Of a stretch of 64,000 bases of DNA, positions 34,408 to 47,371 are shown one piece after another (positions within the stretch are counted from its first letter, which is position 1; each line of letters opens with the position of its first letter). Source of the stretch: Ulva prolifera (lineage: Eukaryota > Chlorophyta > Ulvophyceae > Ulvales > Ulvaceae); the NCBI GenBank assembly GCA_023078555.1, contig CM041196.1, forward strand, positions 1,612,001 to 1,676,000, read 5' to 3'. A program made the position numbers and the translations under genes. Below the pieces are notes generated by a model that was not told the origin of the DNA, searched no databases, and saw only the letters and a list, made by a program, of their open reading frames with translations.

Positions 34408-34900
34408 CACTACAAGAACGCCAGACAGGTGATAATGTGCATTTCGGCAACACATTAGCGGCTAAACACTGTGAAAGCTGTGTCGTGATGTGGATGAAAT
34501 GTTCGGAGAATGCCGCTCCAATGTGTGTGAGCTGCACACTTTACGTCCTCGTGTGACCGGAATGTGCCTTGTGCTAGGAACGGTCGACGCGCTTCCAATG
34601 TTGCAGATGTACACTCTGGCATGACGAGTGGCCGAACTGTCCTCGATGTACGTTGGAGTGTGCACGCGAGTACAAGAGATGTGCATTATGGCGTATGCAC
34701 GTGGACCGGAAAGATGTGCTTGTCGAGTACAGCTCGCGCATGGCGTGTACACCTTCATAAAAACCAGGCATCATTGACACATTCCAAGCACTCTTCATCC
34801 GAACGTGTACTCGCCGGTTGCAGGCATCGTGTACTGTTGCGGGGCGATGATGTACACGCGGTGTACACGACTAGCAGTATCATGAATTAATAATAATTCG
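34408..34900. repeat. CACTA left subterminal region
   Basis: Follows the terminal CACTACAAGAACG. Repeated TGTACAC/GTGTAC-type words (for example ATGTACACTC, GATGTACACGCGGTGTACACG) appear in both orientations, comparable to the TNPA-binding subterminal motifs of En/Spm. The similar right region is 50541-51058. Confidence 0.6.
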
Positions 34901-35167
34901 GTTCCACGGTGCGTCGGCAGGCCTGTTTACATCATCAATATCATATCATAGCTTATTCTTATGTTTAGCAAAGCATCGTGGTTCACAGCATGATCCACTG
35001 TTGCACTAAGCTTAAGCAACAGCCACCAGATGGCTGATCCCTCCTTCAAGGTGCCTACTCTATGGCCTATGAAGCTCGTCGTAGAGAGATATCTTCTTCT
35101 CCATTAGACGGACCATGGTCGCCTGCAGATGTAAGAGCGGTGACTGCACCTGACAGCTGTATTCAGA

Positions 35168-37885
35168 TTATGTGGCAAGATACAGTTCACACATCCAAGG
35201 CGACACGTAGTTCACACTCAGGTCAGGACAGACCTGGAGCTCTGTGATCTTTTCCTGAGCTATACGGATCTTGGGTTGGGTGTAGTTGCGTTTACCAGCG
35301 CCTGGCTGCTTGAGTTCAAGGATGAGAGCTTCTTGCTCTTGGATTAGCCGATTGGTAGCTTCGATGTCATGGTTCAGTCTAGCTATCTCACTTTCAGTGT
35401 ACGACTTCCCATACGTTCGCTCACTATTTGGACCAGTTGAGCTGATCTGCATACGGTCTCGCACAGTATTTAGCCTGCCTATAGGCTGTGTGTGGTTCCG
35501 GTGTAGTGACACTGCAGTTGTATTGGGGCAAAGGTACATGCGGTCTTGCTCACCTGAACCTCGGGTGACTTGAGTGTAGCATCTTGATTTTCTGGCTCCA
35601 TGGTGCTCAAAGGCAGTCCGAGTAGATCGTCCTCAGCCATGCCCATCATTCTCACTGCGTTATCGATTGCTACTTCTGTTACACCCGCATGTGCGAACGT
35701 ATGGGTTGCTGCTGCCCGGTCGTTCTGGTGCAGCTCTGGCTGCTCTGTAGCTGGGTGGGCTAGCTGCTCACAGAACTGGGCTGGGGAGACATAAGACTTC
35801 TCGGGGAGGGGGTGTGGTGAGCCCCAGGCCTGCAGTAACAAGTCAACTGAGCTCAGCTGTGTATTGGGATGGCGATAGATACAAGGCACTTTGCCTGCAG
35901 CTGAGATGCGGGCACCTGCATTGCTGGCAGTCTGCTTTGATTCCATGCCGTGTTATGACTTGCCAAGTAACTTCCTTCAAAGTCGTTGCTGATATCAATG
36001 CCTAGTTCTGGACCTGCACTGTCAGGCTGTGGTCTCTTGCTGCCCACCTCGACAGGTTCCATTGGCCTCACGTTTGCTGTTGCGGGTGTTAATCCCATGA
36101 AACGGATTGTTCTTGATATGTCCTTCTCTTCAACCACTGCTCTTGAGTTGTTGTGCAACGCCTGCAGGTTCTCAAGACATCATGCAAATTCCTAGTGCTC
36201 CATGAGAGCCAGTTACGACGTCAATTGCAGTGGTGAACACTGTGACTGCACGATGGTGGCGGATGGATCATACCGTTGACATGTTGCCTGCAACGCCTGG
36301 GGGTAACTGCAGATTTGTGGCAGTTCGCACTGCCCCGTCTGTAGCTCCTTCTGCATGGTTCCACTTCGGCTTCTCTGGTGTCTGTCCACTTCGTTCTAAG
36401 TCGTGCCTCGGACTTGGAGACAGAGGGGTGACTTCAAACTTGGGCAAGAAAATGTTCTTGGGCTCATCAGGGCGCCATGGCGGGTAGTGTCCATCGTCGA
36501 GTGCCCACTCTAGTCTAGTCTTGCTCACTCGGCCTGGTGCTTCGGCAGTCCCTCCACAGGCTCTGACCTGTATCATGATCGGCCCGATCATGGCGTCTAG
36601 TAGTATCAGAGTCAGCTGTGTAACATGCCCGATACAAGCTCTCTGTGTTGCGACTATGAGCACACGTTCCTACGGATCACCAGCCGGTTGACACGTGCAC
36701 AGCTGAATTCAGCAGTTTAATTGCGGACTCACCATCTTCCGGTCAAACTGCATGTGCAGTTCCGTCAAGTCTTTGCCTTGTCCCTTAGCCTCAGATGCTG
36801 CCTTTGGATCAGCCAGCAAAACTTTGGTGAACTTCCGGATGCTGACGTTGTTGTTGCCCATGCGATCGAATACGACCGTCCTGCAAGGAACGGGTCATCG
36901 GACGATGTAAACACCTAGGCACATACACTCTGCAGCTGTATAGCTGCTGAACGGCAGACACTGGCGAGGCCGTACTCCGCGAGTTTTTTGTCGCCTGTCT
37001 GCGATGTTGTGTAGGACTTCATCATTGCGGCCCACGCGACGGTCAAGTTCAAGATCTTCCGCCCTGCGTCCTTCTCTTCGTCTGTTGCGCCGTCTGCGAT
37101 TGCCTGCAATGTCCGAATGCACCGTCGGGTGATCAATCACACGGGCCGGACTGGCCACTCCGACACTTCACATGGTAGTGTAGTGTTAGCCACACCTTCG
37201 GCGCGAACCCCTTCAGTGCTGTGATTGGTGTAGTTTGAAGCCAGCATCCATCAGGCGTGAGTTTGGGATCAAGCACCTTTTTTACCTTGGGGCACTTTCG
37301 ATGTGCCTCGGGTAGGGCATTCAACGTTTCCCGAAGCTTAGCGCACATGTGAATACCACCACGCAGTTTCTCACCTTTGGTATCCACGGTCCTTGCGGTA
37401 GTGCCGTCGCTGACACATGACCGGCTAACCAGCTCATTGACACGGCTGGTCGTCGGCGGACTGGGCATCGTCAGGCTGGATACCGTCCAGATGTTGCCGG
37501 GCAGCTCCGGCGCGACTGGATCGGCTCCCTCGGGCAGATTTAACGTGTCACGCAGCAATGCGCAAAATGCGTCGCCTGTGTAAATGGCACTAGTCCCGCT
37601 GGGAGCCTTCGGACCCGCGGGAGCCACTCGGAATTTGTGTCGTTTCCATTCCAGTCCATCACTTTCATGGGGTACGTGTACACCACAGTTGACAAGTAAC
37701 GTCAACATGAAAGAGCCCTGTTGAGGTTCTTTGGTGTGACTGATGCTAAAGTCCTGGACGTGTTTACGATCACCATCAAAGGATTTCAGAGTTACGGTCA
37801 CCATGACTGCTACGTCTACAGGTAATGTGGCACAGGACCACTGCAATTGGCTGGACCTTGGCGGCTGGTGTGCAGTATGATTCAA
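35168..37885 (-). CDS. Second CACTA gene (TNPA-like position), multi-exon
   Basis: Minus-strand exons with good borders. About 37885-37197 includes TLKSFDGDRKHVQDFSIS, with donor AAG|GTGTGG. About 37095-36940 has acceptor TTGCAG and contains ILNLTVAWAAMMKSYTTSQ. About 36878-36735 contains VVFDRMGNNNVSIRKFTKV, with donor ATG|GTGAGT. Others are at about 36655-36270 (DAMIGPIMIQVRACGGTAEA), about 36160-35960, about 35945-35530 and about 35510-35168. The last is predicted coiled coil (SEIARLNHDIEATNRLIQEQ). It is transcribed away from the transposase. In En/Spm the second product (TNPA) binds subterminal repeats. I infer a similar DNA-binding accessory role from position and the coiled coil, but see no sequence similarity to TNPA. 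Confidence 0.5.
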
Positions 37886-38174
37886 GCTGGTGTTCGGGCG
37901 CCTCAGATACCCCGAGGTTGATGGCGTTTGTAATCAGACACCGCGGACATGGCGACAAGTGACCGGGTACCCTCGAGACTACACGGCGCTGCATGCGACC
38001 ACATGTCCGCGAAGCGTGTGATCGTTCGCCGCCATAGAACATCGCTTAATGTGGAACTCACTCTAAATCCAGCTGAGTTGTATGTTGTGCGCCATTGTCC
38101 GTTTCGATTGCAATCAGCCGCAGCAACCTGGCTGCAGTACTAGTACACATTCACACACGGTGGGTTGCATCACT

Positions 38175-41100
38175 ATGGACGCCGATCACGTAGATCCAGC
38201 ACCGGGAGCCAAACGAGTTAGGCGGACAAATGATGCTATAGATGCTGTCCTGTCTGAGAAGGGCATTTTCAGTGATCCTTGTGATGATGGCACTCAAAGG
38301 TACAGATGTGAGCACTGTCAGGCTACTTTCGGTCCAGACAGGAAGGCGTATGCGTCGTGGCATGATTGCCCTTCCCTGAAGCCTGTCCCACAGGACAATC
38401 AGGCCGATGGTGGCGGTGTTTTCGGCAGTGAATACATGGAATCTCCTTTGGAGTGGCCTGTACATGTGGATCGGGAGGCTGGGTGCCTGCCACTCCTCAT
38501 ACCAGAATGCACAGAAGACTGGGCCGCAACTCTGCAGCCCAGTACTCCCGAGTACTACACCACAAGCGAGGCCGACTTGATAGCGGCGGGAAGAGAAAGC
38601 GCTGTTGAAGCTGAGTACGAGGTGTGACAGCTGTTGCATGACCATGAGTGGAACGTATGCTTGCCCGTTAACGGTGGTATAGATGAATACGGCATCCTGC
38701 ATTTTGTATACGTATACGAATGCTATAGTACTGCAGGCACGTGTACAATAGCTATTAAAATTTCCACTATTGGACACGTGCCTGTTAATGCAGGAGCTGA
38801 TCGGTCATCACGACTGGAGAGCTAGGGGTGGCCTGGAGGGGCTGGATACAGACGACGAGGATGAGCCTGATCAGGAGGGAGCAGCGATTGGGGCTGCAGT
38901 GGATGCACCTCATGCTGCACTAGCTTGCGCCATCGCAGGCGGGCCTGTGCCTGGTCAAGAACTACATGAGGCAGCTGCCCAACAAGGCGTGTACGAACCA
39001 GTGCCGGTCAGTGTACACCTTGCTCCAAGCCAAAGGAGAGTGCAGCAACCGGCGCTGGAAGCCGAGCCAGGACGTCGTTTAAAGAAGGGTACAGGGGCCT
39101 GGCTGTGTGAGCACCGGGGTGACCCCATTGCCCCGGGGCATACTGTCACAGTCGTACAGGCCTGTTATTGGTTGGCATCGATGAAGAATGATCACAGGGT
39201 CACCGACACTGTGATCGACCAGTTCTGTGCAATGATGCACCACCTCATCTTGCCAGCGGACAACCTGTACCCTGCATCGTACCATATGGTCAAGGCTGTA
39301 TTGGATGTTGAATCCAGCAAGGCGTGTACTAGGCACATATGCGACAAGTGCTGGACCGTGTTCCCAGATATGCACTCTGCTCTTTACCCTGGAAATGCAG
39401 ATGCAGTGTGTGCAGCTGAAGGTTGTGGCAACCGCCGCTTCGATGTGTCCGACACTGGAGTGGTTTTGCCGAAGCGGAATATCTACTGTTTTGATGTGCG
39501 ATCAACCGTCCTGGACCTCTTGGATCCCATCCTGGAGGACCTTGACACCTATCGGGAACAGCGTGAACAGGCTTACAAAGACCCGGCATCTTATTTCAGG
39601 AGCCCCGCTGGTCAGTATGTCGACGCTGCTATTGGCCACAAATTGAGTGCTCCGTCGGAAGACGAAATTGTAATCCCTTTCACTATGGGTATGCTCCCTA
39701 TGGCGACGCCTGCGGGTGGAGACTAGCTATATACAGGCAGCTGCAGCACTATCCGATCAATGCTGCACATGCAGGGGGTGATGGCGTCCAGATCTACACC
39801 AACAAGGTGTACGGTACGCTGGCCTGTGGACTGAAGTTGACAGATGCACCAGAAGGGTTGCAAGCCAAGAATATCACATGGTCTCCTGTGAGCGTCGTGC
39901 AAGGCCCTACCGAGCCGGGGTCCTACCACGATGTCATGGGCCCTATCTTGGAGTTTTTTGAGAAGCATGACCCAGGTGTGACCTTAGCAATACTGCCATC
40001 CACACCACACCAAGTCCCTGCACAGCACCGGGGCCTCCGGACAGGATGGAACTCACGGCTGAGATCGCGACAGCTGCAGGCCGCCCAGGGTCCACTCCGC
40101 TCTGGGTTAATGTGGGTGGTCCAAGGCTGCTGAAGGTCTGGCCTGTATTGGTATCAGCAGAAGGAGACATCCCGTTCATGACGAAATTAACAGGAGGTTT
40201 ACATCATACGGCCGGAAATGCTTGCTTTGCGTGTGCATTTTCAGGGGCGCACAACCACGAAGCCAACACAGTCCGGTGTGTTCTTGTGGCCATGGCCATG
40301 CATGGCCATGCATCCAACAATTGCCAGTTAACTTCCCACATGTGCTGCTCCACGACGTGTATGTCTTGCCAAGTGCACCATCCAAACCGGAGTGCCTGCA
40401 TATGCAGGTGGATGGGGTTTGATGCAGATGTAACACAAAGAGTGCCGTGTTATGCCGCTGCTGGCAGCTGTGCAGCCTTCGCGGGCCAAACTATGCACCC
40501 TCTAGAGCAGATAGGTGTAGACCGCTCAGGGGAAAAACCCCGCATGCCACTTGGCTACCTACAGAAGGATGATGGGCGCTTCCTCGCCAGGACAGCCTTC
40601 ACAGATCCCATCGCTGTGGGATCAGATACGTGGCTGTCAGACAATGTGCTGAAGTACAGCGCTACCGAGATCCTCTTACGAGGCAAGAAGGCCAAACTCC
40701 TCCAGGACCAGGTGTTGCATCCAACACTCAAAGCAGTGGAGGATATGGACCAAAACCAGCGCACTGAATGGGTCAATCAGCAGCAGAAGGATCTGGGTGC
40801 TCGGGGAGAGCCCATGTTCCAGACGCTGTCGTACGTGAAGTGAGTCCCTCCATCTGATGTTCCTGTGTGCTGCCAACCGGAAGCAGGTTCCAGCAGCTGC
40901 GCTATCTCACTGACTGGATCCGGATGTGCTTGCAGCCCATGTCACTTCTTTCGGTACGGCATCGCACACCTCTTCTTGCTTGGCATCCTGAAGGACTTCT
41001 GGAGGATGTGGCTGGGGAAAGTGTCTGGAAAGGGGTGCGTCCTCCCTACCTACATCCGGACGCATCTCACCAAGAAAGGAGAAGACATTCTTACTACCGA

Positions 41101-42678
41101 GCTTTTCGGGAAGCCATACACTGATCTAATTCGGTGTGTGACCACCTTCGTGGCCGTGCTTGCATAAAAAATTGTGCCTGGTGGGATTAGCCCAACACAA
41201 CTAATGTGGCTGCCTCGTGTTGCAGGTACCGAGGCCTCTGGATGATGGAAGAGTGGCTTGCTTTCACCGAGACATTTTCTATGTTCCTACTGAACGATCT
41301 ACCATGGAAACGGGAGCACCTCCACCTGAAAAAGGTATTTGACGAGCAGTGGTCACTACTACGGTCATCTGTGCTTTACTTCATGAAGTGGCATGCTGGT
41401 CAACACACTGAAGAGCGCCTAGTACAGGCTCAAAAAGATCTTCTGGAATATGGGAGACTTGCTGAACAGGTGCTTGTCATCCTTGAACACACGTTAGGGA
41501 TGTTCAAATTCACACATACAAGTCATTGTGACCACGAATGTGCCATCATGCAGCTGGCATTACAAGTCTGCATATGCGTGCAGATTTTCGGTGGGAAGTA
41601 CATAACCACCTTCAAGCTGCACCTGGCTGCCATGCACTTGGCGGATCAGGTGAGGGCTTGCGGACCAGGATACACCTGGACCGAGTTCTGGGTGGAGCGC
41701 ATGGTCCAACTTGTGAAGAGGATGGTGAAGTACCGCAGCACCGCCTACCCCGAGTTGTTGTTTGTGCATGACTGGCTACTGACGCTGGCGTGCCGCCGGG
41801 TCAAGTTGTCCCCAGATGGTTGTCACTGTGTGTCCTTGTACGAGGCATTGCGGGCCGTAAAGAAGCGCCGCCTGCTATCTCGTGATGAACCCCTCCCGGG
41901 GCAGGCGTTGCTGCTAGGTGCACCAAAGAAGGCTGAAGACGCCGAAAAGGCGCAGGTGCTGCACATCCCTCCAATGAGTGCCACAGACGAAGACATTGTA
42001 CTGCAAGGTCTGCCACAACTTCTGTTCGAGGACACAACCCTCCTGGTAGACGGGTGGCCCGTGTTCAAAGACAATGCGGAGGACCAGCGGCCAGGGCTTA
42101 TTTTGCATGAACTTGGGCTTCAGGGTCCCCTTGGGGCCGGCAAGGAAGGGGTGAAGGTGGTGCTTCAAAAATTCACACGGGCAGACCTCACCACCGGGGA
42201 CACTGTGAGCAGTGTACAGTGCAACTCACAACGACGGAAGAACAATCAATGGTTCCTCATTCAGTATTCCGTGGAGCATGCAGATGGCCGCAAGGAGAGG
42301 AAGGTTTACGTGGGTCAATTTTTGTATTTTGTGCATGCTGCGTTTACATGCAACATGCTGCCCGAGGGAGCAACACGGGCGGGAAGTGATCGTCACCATC
42401 CATCTGATTTGAGGCTGGGGGTGGCCAATTTGTACAGTAGTGAGGACCAGCACGGTCCGGGGGTCAGGGCTGCAGACCCGGAAATAGGCAGACTGCATGA
42501 ATTTGTGAAAGTGGCCAGGTTGGACCCCTCCCGAGCCGGCAGCACGTTCGAGGGCGTGTTTGTGTTGGATTTGAGAACAATAGACTCACAGGTGGTCCCG
42601 ACCCGTGAGAGGGACGACACCCGGTATTTCTGTGTGTCTTCAAAATTGTCTGGTAGGTATGCCGGTGTAAAACGGTAG
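38175..42678 (+). CDS. CACTA/EnSpm Tnp2-type transposase, multi-exon
   Basis: Exon 1 (38175 to about 38623) carries a BED/C2H2-like finger (YRCEHCQATFGPDRKAYASW followed by H, D, C), with donor GAG|GTGTGA. Exon 2 (about 38794-39690) has the Tnp2 Cys module (HICDKC...CAAEGCGNRRF). Exon 3 (about 39777-39973) begins with the presumed first catalytic aspartate (GDGVQIYTNKVYGTL) and contains VVQGPTEPGSYHDV. The next exon has GGLHHTAGNACFACAFSGAH, the usual W/H...C..C block. About 40945-41133 contains GIAHLFLLGILKDFWRMWLG. The final exon (about 41226-42678) includes a DUF4218-like stretch (HLAAMHLADQVRACGPGYTW...ERMVQLVKRMVK). These are the successive landmarks of transposase_21 plus DUF4218. I see no obvious lesion; exon borders are by eye. 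It probably encodes the active cut-and-paste enzyme for this element. Confidence 0.75.
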
Positions 42679-42740
42679 TGTATGAAGCAGAAATTTACAC
42701 TTGTTCAGGGGCTGACACCAACAGTCCAGTTTTTCACACC

Positions 42741-45700
42741 CACTGTATTCTCAGCCAAGGTTCACGGCTCGATGCATTTGCAGACATCAGCTCTGGCAGC
42801 TTGTGTCTGGACTAAATAATGGGAGGCTGCAGCCCTCCCGGGAGAGCAGACATCAAAATTTTTTGGTGGCCCACAAACCGCCCATTCTTATACCTATTCG
42901 ATATGTGATGCATCTGTGCTTGAGTCCCGGGTCGTGCAGCAAGAGGGCTGCTCGGGAGAGACTGCTACAGTTGTGGATTGTGCCAGCATTTTGCCAAACA
43001 CGCACACTCGTGCAACAGTGCAATCCTGACAGGACTCTCAAGCTATCATATTAATTCTTTTACCACTCGACTGACAAACATATCCACTGCATTCTCAGCC
43101 AAGGTTCACGGCTCGATGCATTTGCAGACATCAGCTCTGGCAGCTTGTGTCTGGACTAAATAATGGGAGGCTGCAGCCCTCCCGGGAGAGCAGACATCAA
43201 AATTTTTTGGTGGCCCACAAACCGCCCATTCTTATACCTATTCGATGTGTGATGCATCTGTGCTTGAGTCCCGGGTCGTGCAGCAAGAGGGCTGCTCGTG
43301 AGAGACTGCTACAGTTGTGGATTGTGCCAGCATTTTGCCAAACACGCACACTCGTGCAACAGTGCAATCCTGACAGGACTCTCAAGCTATCATATTAATT
43401 CTTTTACCACTCGACTAACAAACATATCCACTGCATTCTCAGCCAAGGTTCACGGCTCGATGCATTTGCAGACATCAGCTCTGGCAGCTTGTGTCTGGAC
43501 TAAATAATGGGAGGCTGCAGCCCTCCCGGGAGAGCAGACATCAAAATTTTTTGGTGGCCCACAAACCGCCCATTCTTATACCTATTCGATATGTGATGCA
43601 TCTGTGCTTGAGTCCCGGGTCGTGCAGCAAGAGGGCTGCTCGTGAGAGACTGCTACAGTTGTGGATTGTGCCAGCATTTTGCCAAACACGCACACTCGTG
43701 CAACAGTGCAATCCTGACAGGACTCTCAAGCTATCATATTGACTCTTTCACCACTCGACTGACAAACATATCCACTGCATTCTCAGCCAAGGTTCACGGC
43801 TCGATGCATTTGCAGACATCAGCTCTGGCAGCTTGTGTCTGGACTAAATAATGGGAGGCTGCAGCCCTCCCGGGAGAGCAGACATCAAAATTTGTTTGTG
43901 GCCCACAAACCGCCCATTCTTATACCTATTCGATATGTGATGCATCTGTGCTTGAGTCCCGGGTCGTGCAGCAAGAGGGCTGCTCGGGAGAGACTGCTAC
44001 AGTTGTGGATTGTGCCAGCATTTTGCCAAACACGCACACTCGTGCAACAGTGCAATCCTGACAGGACTCTCAAGCTATCATATTAATTCTTTTACCACTC
44101 GACTGACAAACATATCCACTGCATTCTCAGCCAAGGTTCACGGCTCGATGCATTTGCAGACATCAGCTCTGGCAGCTTGTGCCTAGACTAAATAATGGGA
44201 GGCTGCAGCCCTCCCGGGAGAGCAGACATCAAAATTTTTTGGTGGCCCACAAACCGCCCATTCTTATACCTATTCGATGTGTGATGCATCTGTGCTTGAG
44301 TCCCGGGTCGTGCAGCAAGAGGGCTGCTCGTGAGAGACTGCTACAGTTGTGGATTGTGCCAGCATTTTGCCAAACACGCACACTCGTGCAACAGTGCAAT
44401 CCTGACAGGACTCTCAAGCTATCATATTGACTCTTTCACCACTCGACTGACAAACATATCCACTGCATTCTCAGCCAAGGTTCACGGCTCGATGCATTTG
44501 CAGACATCAGCTCTGGCAGCTTGTGTCTGGACTAAATAATGGGAGGCTGCAGCCCTCCCGGGAGAGCAGACATCAAAATTTTTTTGTGGCCCACAAACCG
44601 CCCATTCTTATACCTATTCGATATGTGATGCATCTGTGCTTGAGTCCCGGGTCGTGCAGCAAGAGGGCTGCTCGGGAGTGACTGCTACAGTTGTGGATTG
44701 TGCCAGCATTTTGCCAAACACGCACACTCGTGCAACAGTGCAATCCTGACAGGACTCTCAAGCTATCATATTGACTCTTTCACCACTCGACTGACAAACA
44801 TATCCACTGCATTCTCAGCCAAGGTTCACGGCTCGATGCATTTGCAGACATCAGCTCTGGCAGCTTGTGTCTGGACTAAATAATGGGAGGCTGCAGCCCT
44901 CCCGGGAGAGCAGACATCAAAATTTGTTTGTGGCCCACAAACCGCCCATTCTTATACCTATTCGATATGTGATGCATCTGTGCTTGAGTCCCGGGTCGTG
45001 CAGCAAGAGGGCTGCTCGGGAGAGACTGCTACAGTTGTGGATTGTGCCAGCATTTTGCCAAACACGCACACTCGTGCAACAGTGCAATCCTGACAGGACT
45101 CTCAAGCTATCATATTGACTCTTTCACCACTCGACTGACAAACATATCCACTGCATTCTCAGCCAAGGTTCACGGCTCGATGCATTTGCAGACATCAGCT
45201 CTGGCAGCTTGTGTCTGGACTAAATAATGGGAGGCTGCAGCCCTCCCGGGAGAGCAGACATCAAAATTTTTTTGTGGCCCACAAACCGCCCATTCTTATA
45301 CCTATTCGATATGTGATGCATCTGTGCTTGAGTCCCGGGTCGTGCAGCAAGAGGGCTGCTCGGGAGTGACTGCTACAGTTGTGGATTGTGCCAGCATTTT
45401 GCCAAACACGCACACTCGTGCAACAGTGCAATCCTGACAGGACTCTCAAGCTATCATATTGACTCTTTCACCACTCGACTGACAAACATATCCACTGCAT
45501 TCTCAGCCAAGGTTCACGGCTCGATGCATTTGCAGACATCAGCTCTGGCAGCTTGTGTCTGGACTAAATAATGGGAGGCTGCAGCCCTCCCGGGAGAGCA
45601 GACATCAAAATTTGTTTGTGGCCCACAAACCGCCCATTCTTATACCTATTCGATATGTGATGCATCTGTGCTTGAGTCCCGGGTCGTGCAGCAAGAGGGC

Positions 45701-46257
45701 TGCTCGGGAGAGACTGCTACAGTTGTGGATTGTGCCAGCATTTTGCCAAACACGCACACTCGTGCAACAGTGCAATCCTGACAGGACTCTCAAGCTATCA
45801 TATTAATTCTTTTACCACTCGACTGACAAACATATCCACTGCATTCTCAGCCAAGGTTCACGGCTCGATGCATTTGCAGACATCAGCTCTGGCAGCTTGT
45901 GCCTGGACTAAATAATGGGAGGCTGCAGCCCTCCCGGGAGAGCAGACATCAAAATTTTTTGGTGGCCCACAAACCGCCCATTCTTATACCTATTCGATGT
46001 GTGATGCATCTGTGCTTGAGTCCCGGGTCGTGCAGCAAGAGGGCTGCTCGTGAGAGACTGCTACAGTTGTGGATTGTGCCAGCATTTTGCCAAACACGCA
46101 CACTCGTGCAACAGTGCAATCCTGACAGGACTCTCAAGCTATCATATTGACTCTTTCACCACTCGACTGACAAACATATCCACTGCATTCTCAGCCAAGG
46201 TTCACGGCTCGATGCATTTGCAGACATCAGCTCTGGCAGCTTGTGTCTGGACTACAT
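42741..46257 (+). repeat. 344-bp tandem array inside the CACTA element (about 10 units)
   Basis: Units start every 344 bp (for example 42803, 43147, 43491, 43835, 44179, 44523, 44867, 45211, 45555, 45899). Diagnostic variants (TTTGTTTGTGG, TTTTTTTGTGG or TTTTTTGGTGG; GGGAGTG, GGGAGAG or GTGAGAG; ATTAATTC or ATTGACTC) show that two-unit blocks are duplicated: 44523-45210 repeats as 45211-45898, and 43835-44522 resembles 45555-46242. A diverged partial unit continues to about 46400. The small frames in each unit (83, 62 and 69 codons) are by-products of the repeat. Confidence 0.95.
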
Positions 46258-46259
46258 AA

Positions 46260-46890
46260 TGGGAGGCTGCAGCCTTCCCGGGAGAGCAGACATGATTTTT
46301 TTTTTGGCGGCCCACAAACAGCCCATTTATGTACACATTCGATGTGTGATGCATCTGTGCTTGAGTCCCGGGTCGTGCAGCATGAGGGCTGTCTTGGAGC
46401 AGCACGTACAGAAGCACCATGCTATCCACAGAATGTTCTTTATACAACCGGGATTAAGCACACTTACCTGTGGATTTTCGCCCGTGCCCTGGTGGCCCCC
46501 GTTTTGAATGCCGCCCTGCAGTGTACTTCGTCTAACCGGTCAGGCCCGCACCACAACACGAATGGCAGCCGCGTGAGCCCACCGAGTTTTGCAACGACAC
46601 GCACACTGGGTGTATGGCGGTGACACCAGGCGCCTGGGCACGAATACGGTCCGTAGAGGAAGCCCACGAAGCACAGCAGCAAGAAGCTGGAGACAATAAG
46701 ACAGCTGCAACACAGGGACAACAACGAGATGCCACACGCACTCGGCAATATTAATACTGGATTGCGTCAGCTTTATAGATGAAAGACGTCGAATCTCGCG
46801 CGCACTTCTACCTTGAGCGTGGCGACCACCGCGAGTTGCACTGTGCTGCTAGACACTTTCTCGAAGTGCTCGAGGAGCGCGATGGGAAAC
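46260..46890. other. CACTA interior, no gene supported
   Basis: A diverged tail of the 344-bp repeat (to about 46400), then short frames on both strands without recognisable motifs. Confidence 0.4.
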
Positions 46891-46892
46891 TG

Positions 46893-47316
46893 AAAATATA
46901 TCGCTGTCCGGGTATTGGAAGATAGATTGTTGTCAAGGACTGTAATTGATAACGTAAAATCTTTAATTGATTCCGGACAGCTCCACTTTTTTTTCGGACA
47001 CTGGTGTCAGCGCCAGATCGTGCCAGCCCAGCCGGTCGACGGATAAAATATCGCTGTCCGGGTATTGGAAGATAGATTATTGCCGAGGACTATAATTAAG
47101 AACGTAAATTCGTGAATTGATCCCGGACAGATCCACATTTTTTTCGGACACTGGTGTCAGCGCCAGATCGTGCCAGCCCAGCCGGTCGACGGATAACATA
47201 TCGCTGTCCGGGTATTGGTAGATACAGTATTGCCGAGGACTATCATTAAGAACGTAAATTCGTGAATTGATCCCGGACAGATCCACATTTTTTTCGGACA
47301 CTGGTGTCACAGCGCC
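46893..47316. repeat. 150-bp tandem triplet with internal inverted repeat
   Basis: The word TATCGCTGTCCGGGTATTGG begins at 150-bp intervals (about 46899, 47049, 47199). Each unit contains CTGTCCGGG and, about 75 bases on, the inverted CCGGACAG, then TTCGGACACTGGTGTCA. The first unit is the most diverged and the third is incomplete. Confidence 0.9.
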
Positions 47317-47371
47317 AGCTCCGGTAGGCCCAGCACAGTCACAAGCTTGAACACAGCGTGGGGCAGTACAG

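Noticed and set aside
38175-42678. KDZ-type transposase
   Set aside because: The CACTA termini, 3-bp TSD, Tnp2-like Cys module and DUF4218-like segment fit CACTA/EnSpm better.
42803-46259. Repeated 83-, 62- and 69-codon genes in the 344-bp array
   Set aside because: These are by-products of tandem repetition. Several units lose the ATG or frame with no other change, so no selection for coding is visible.
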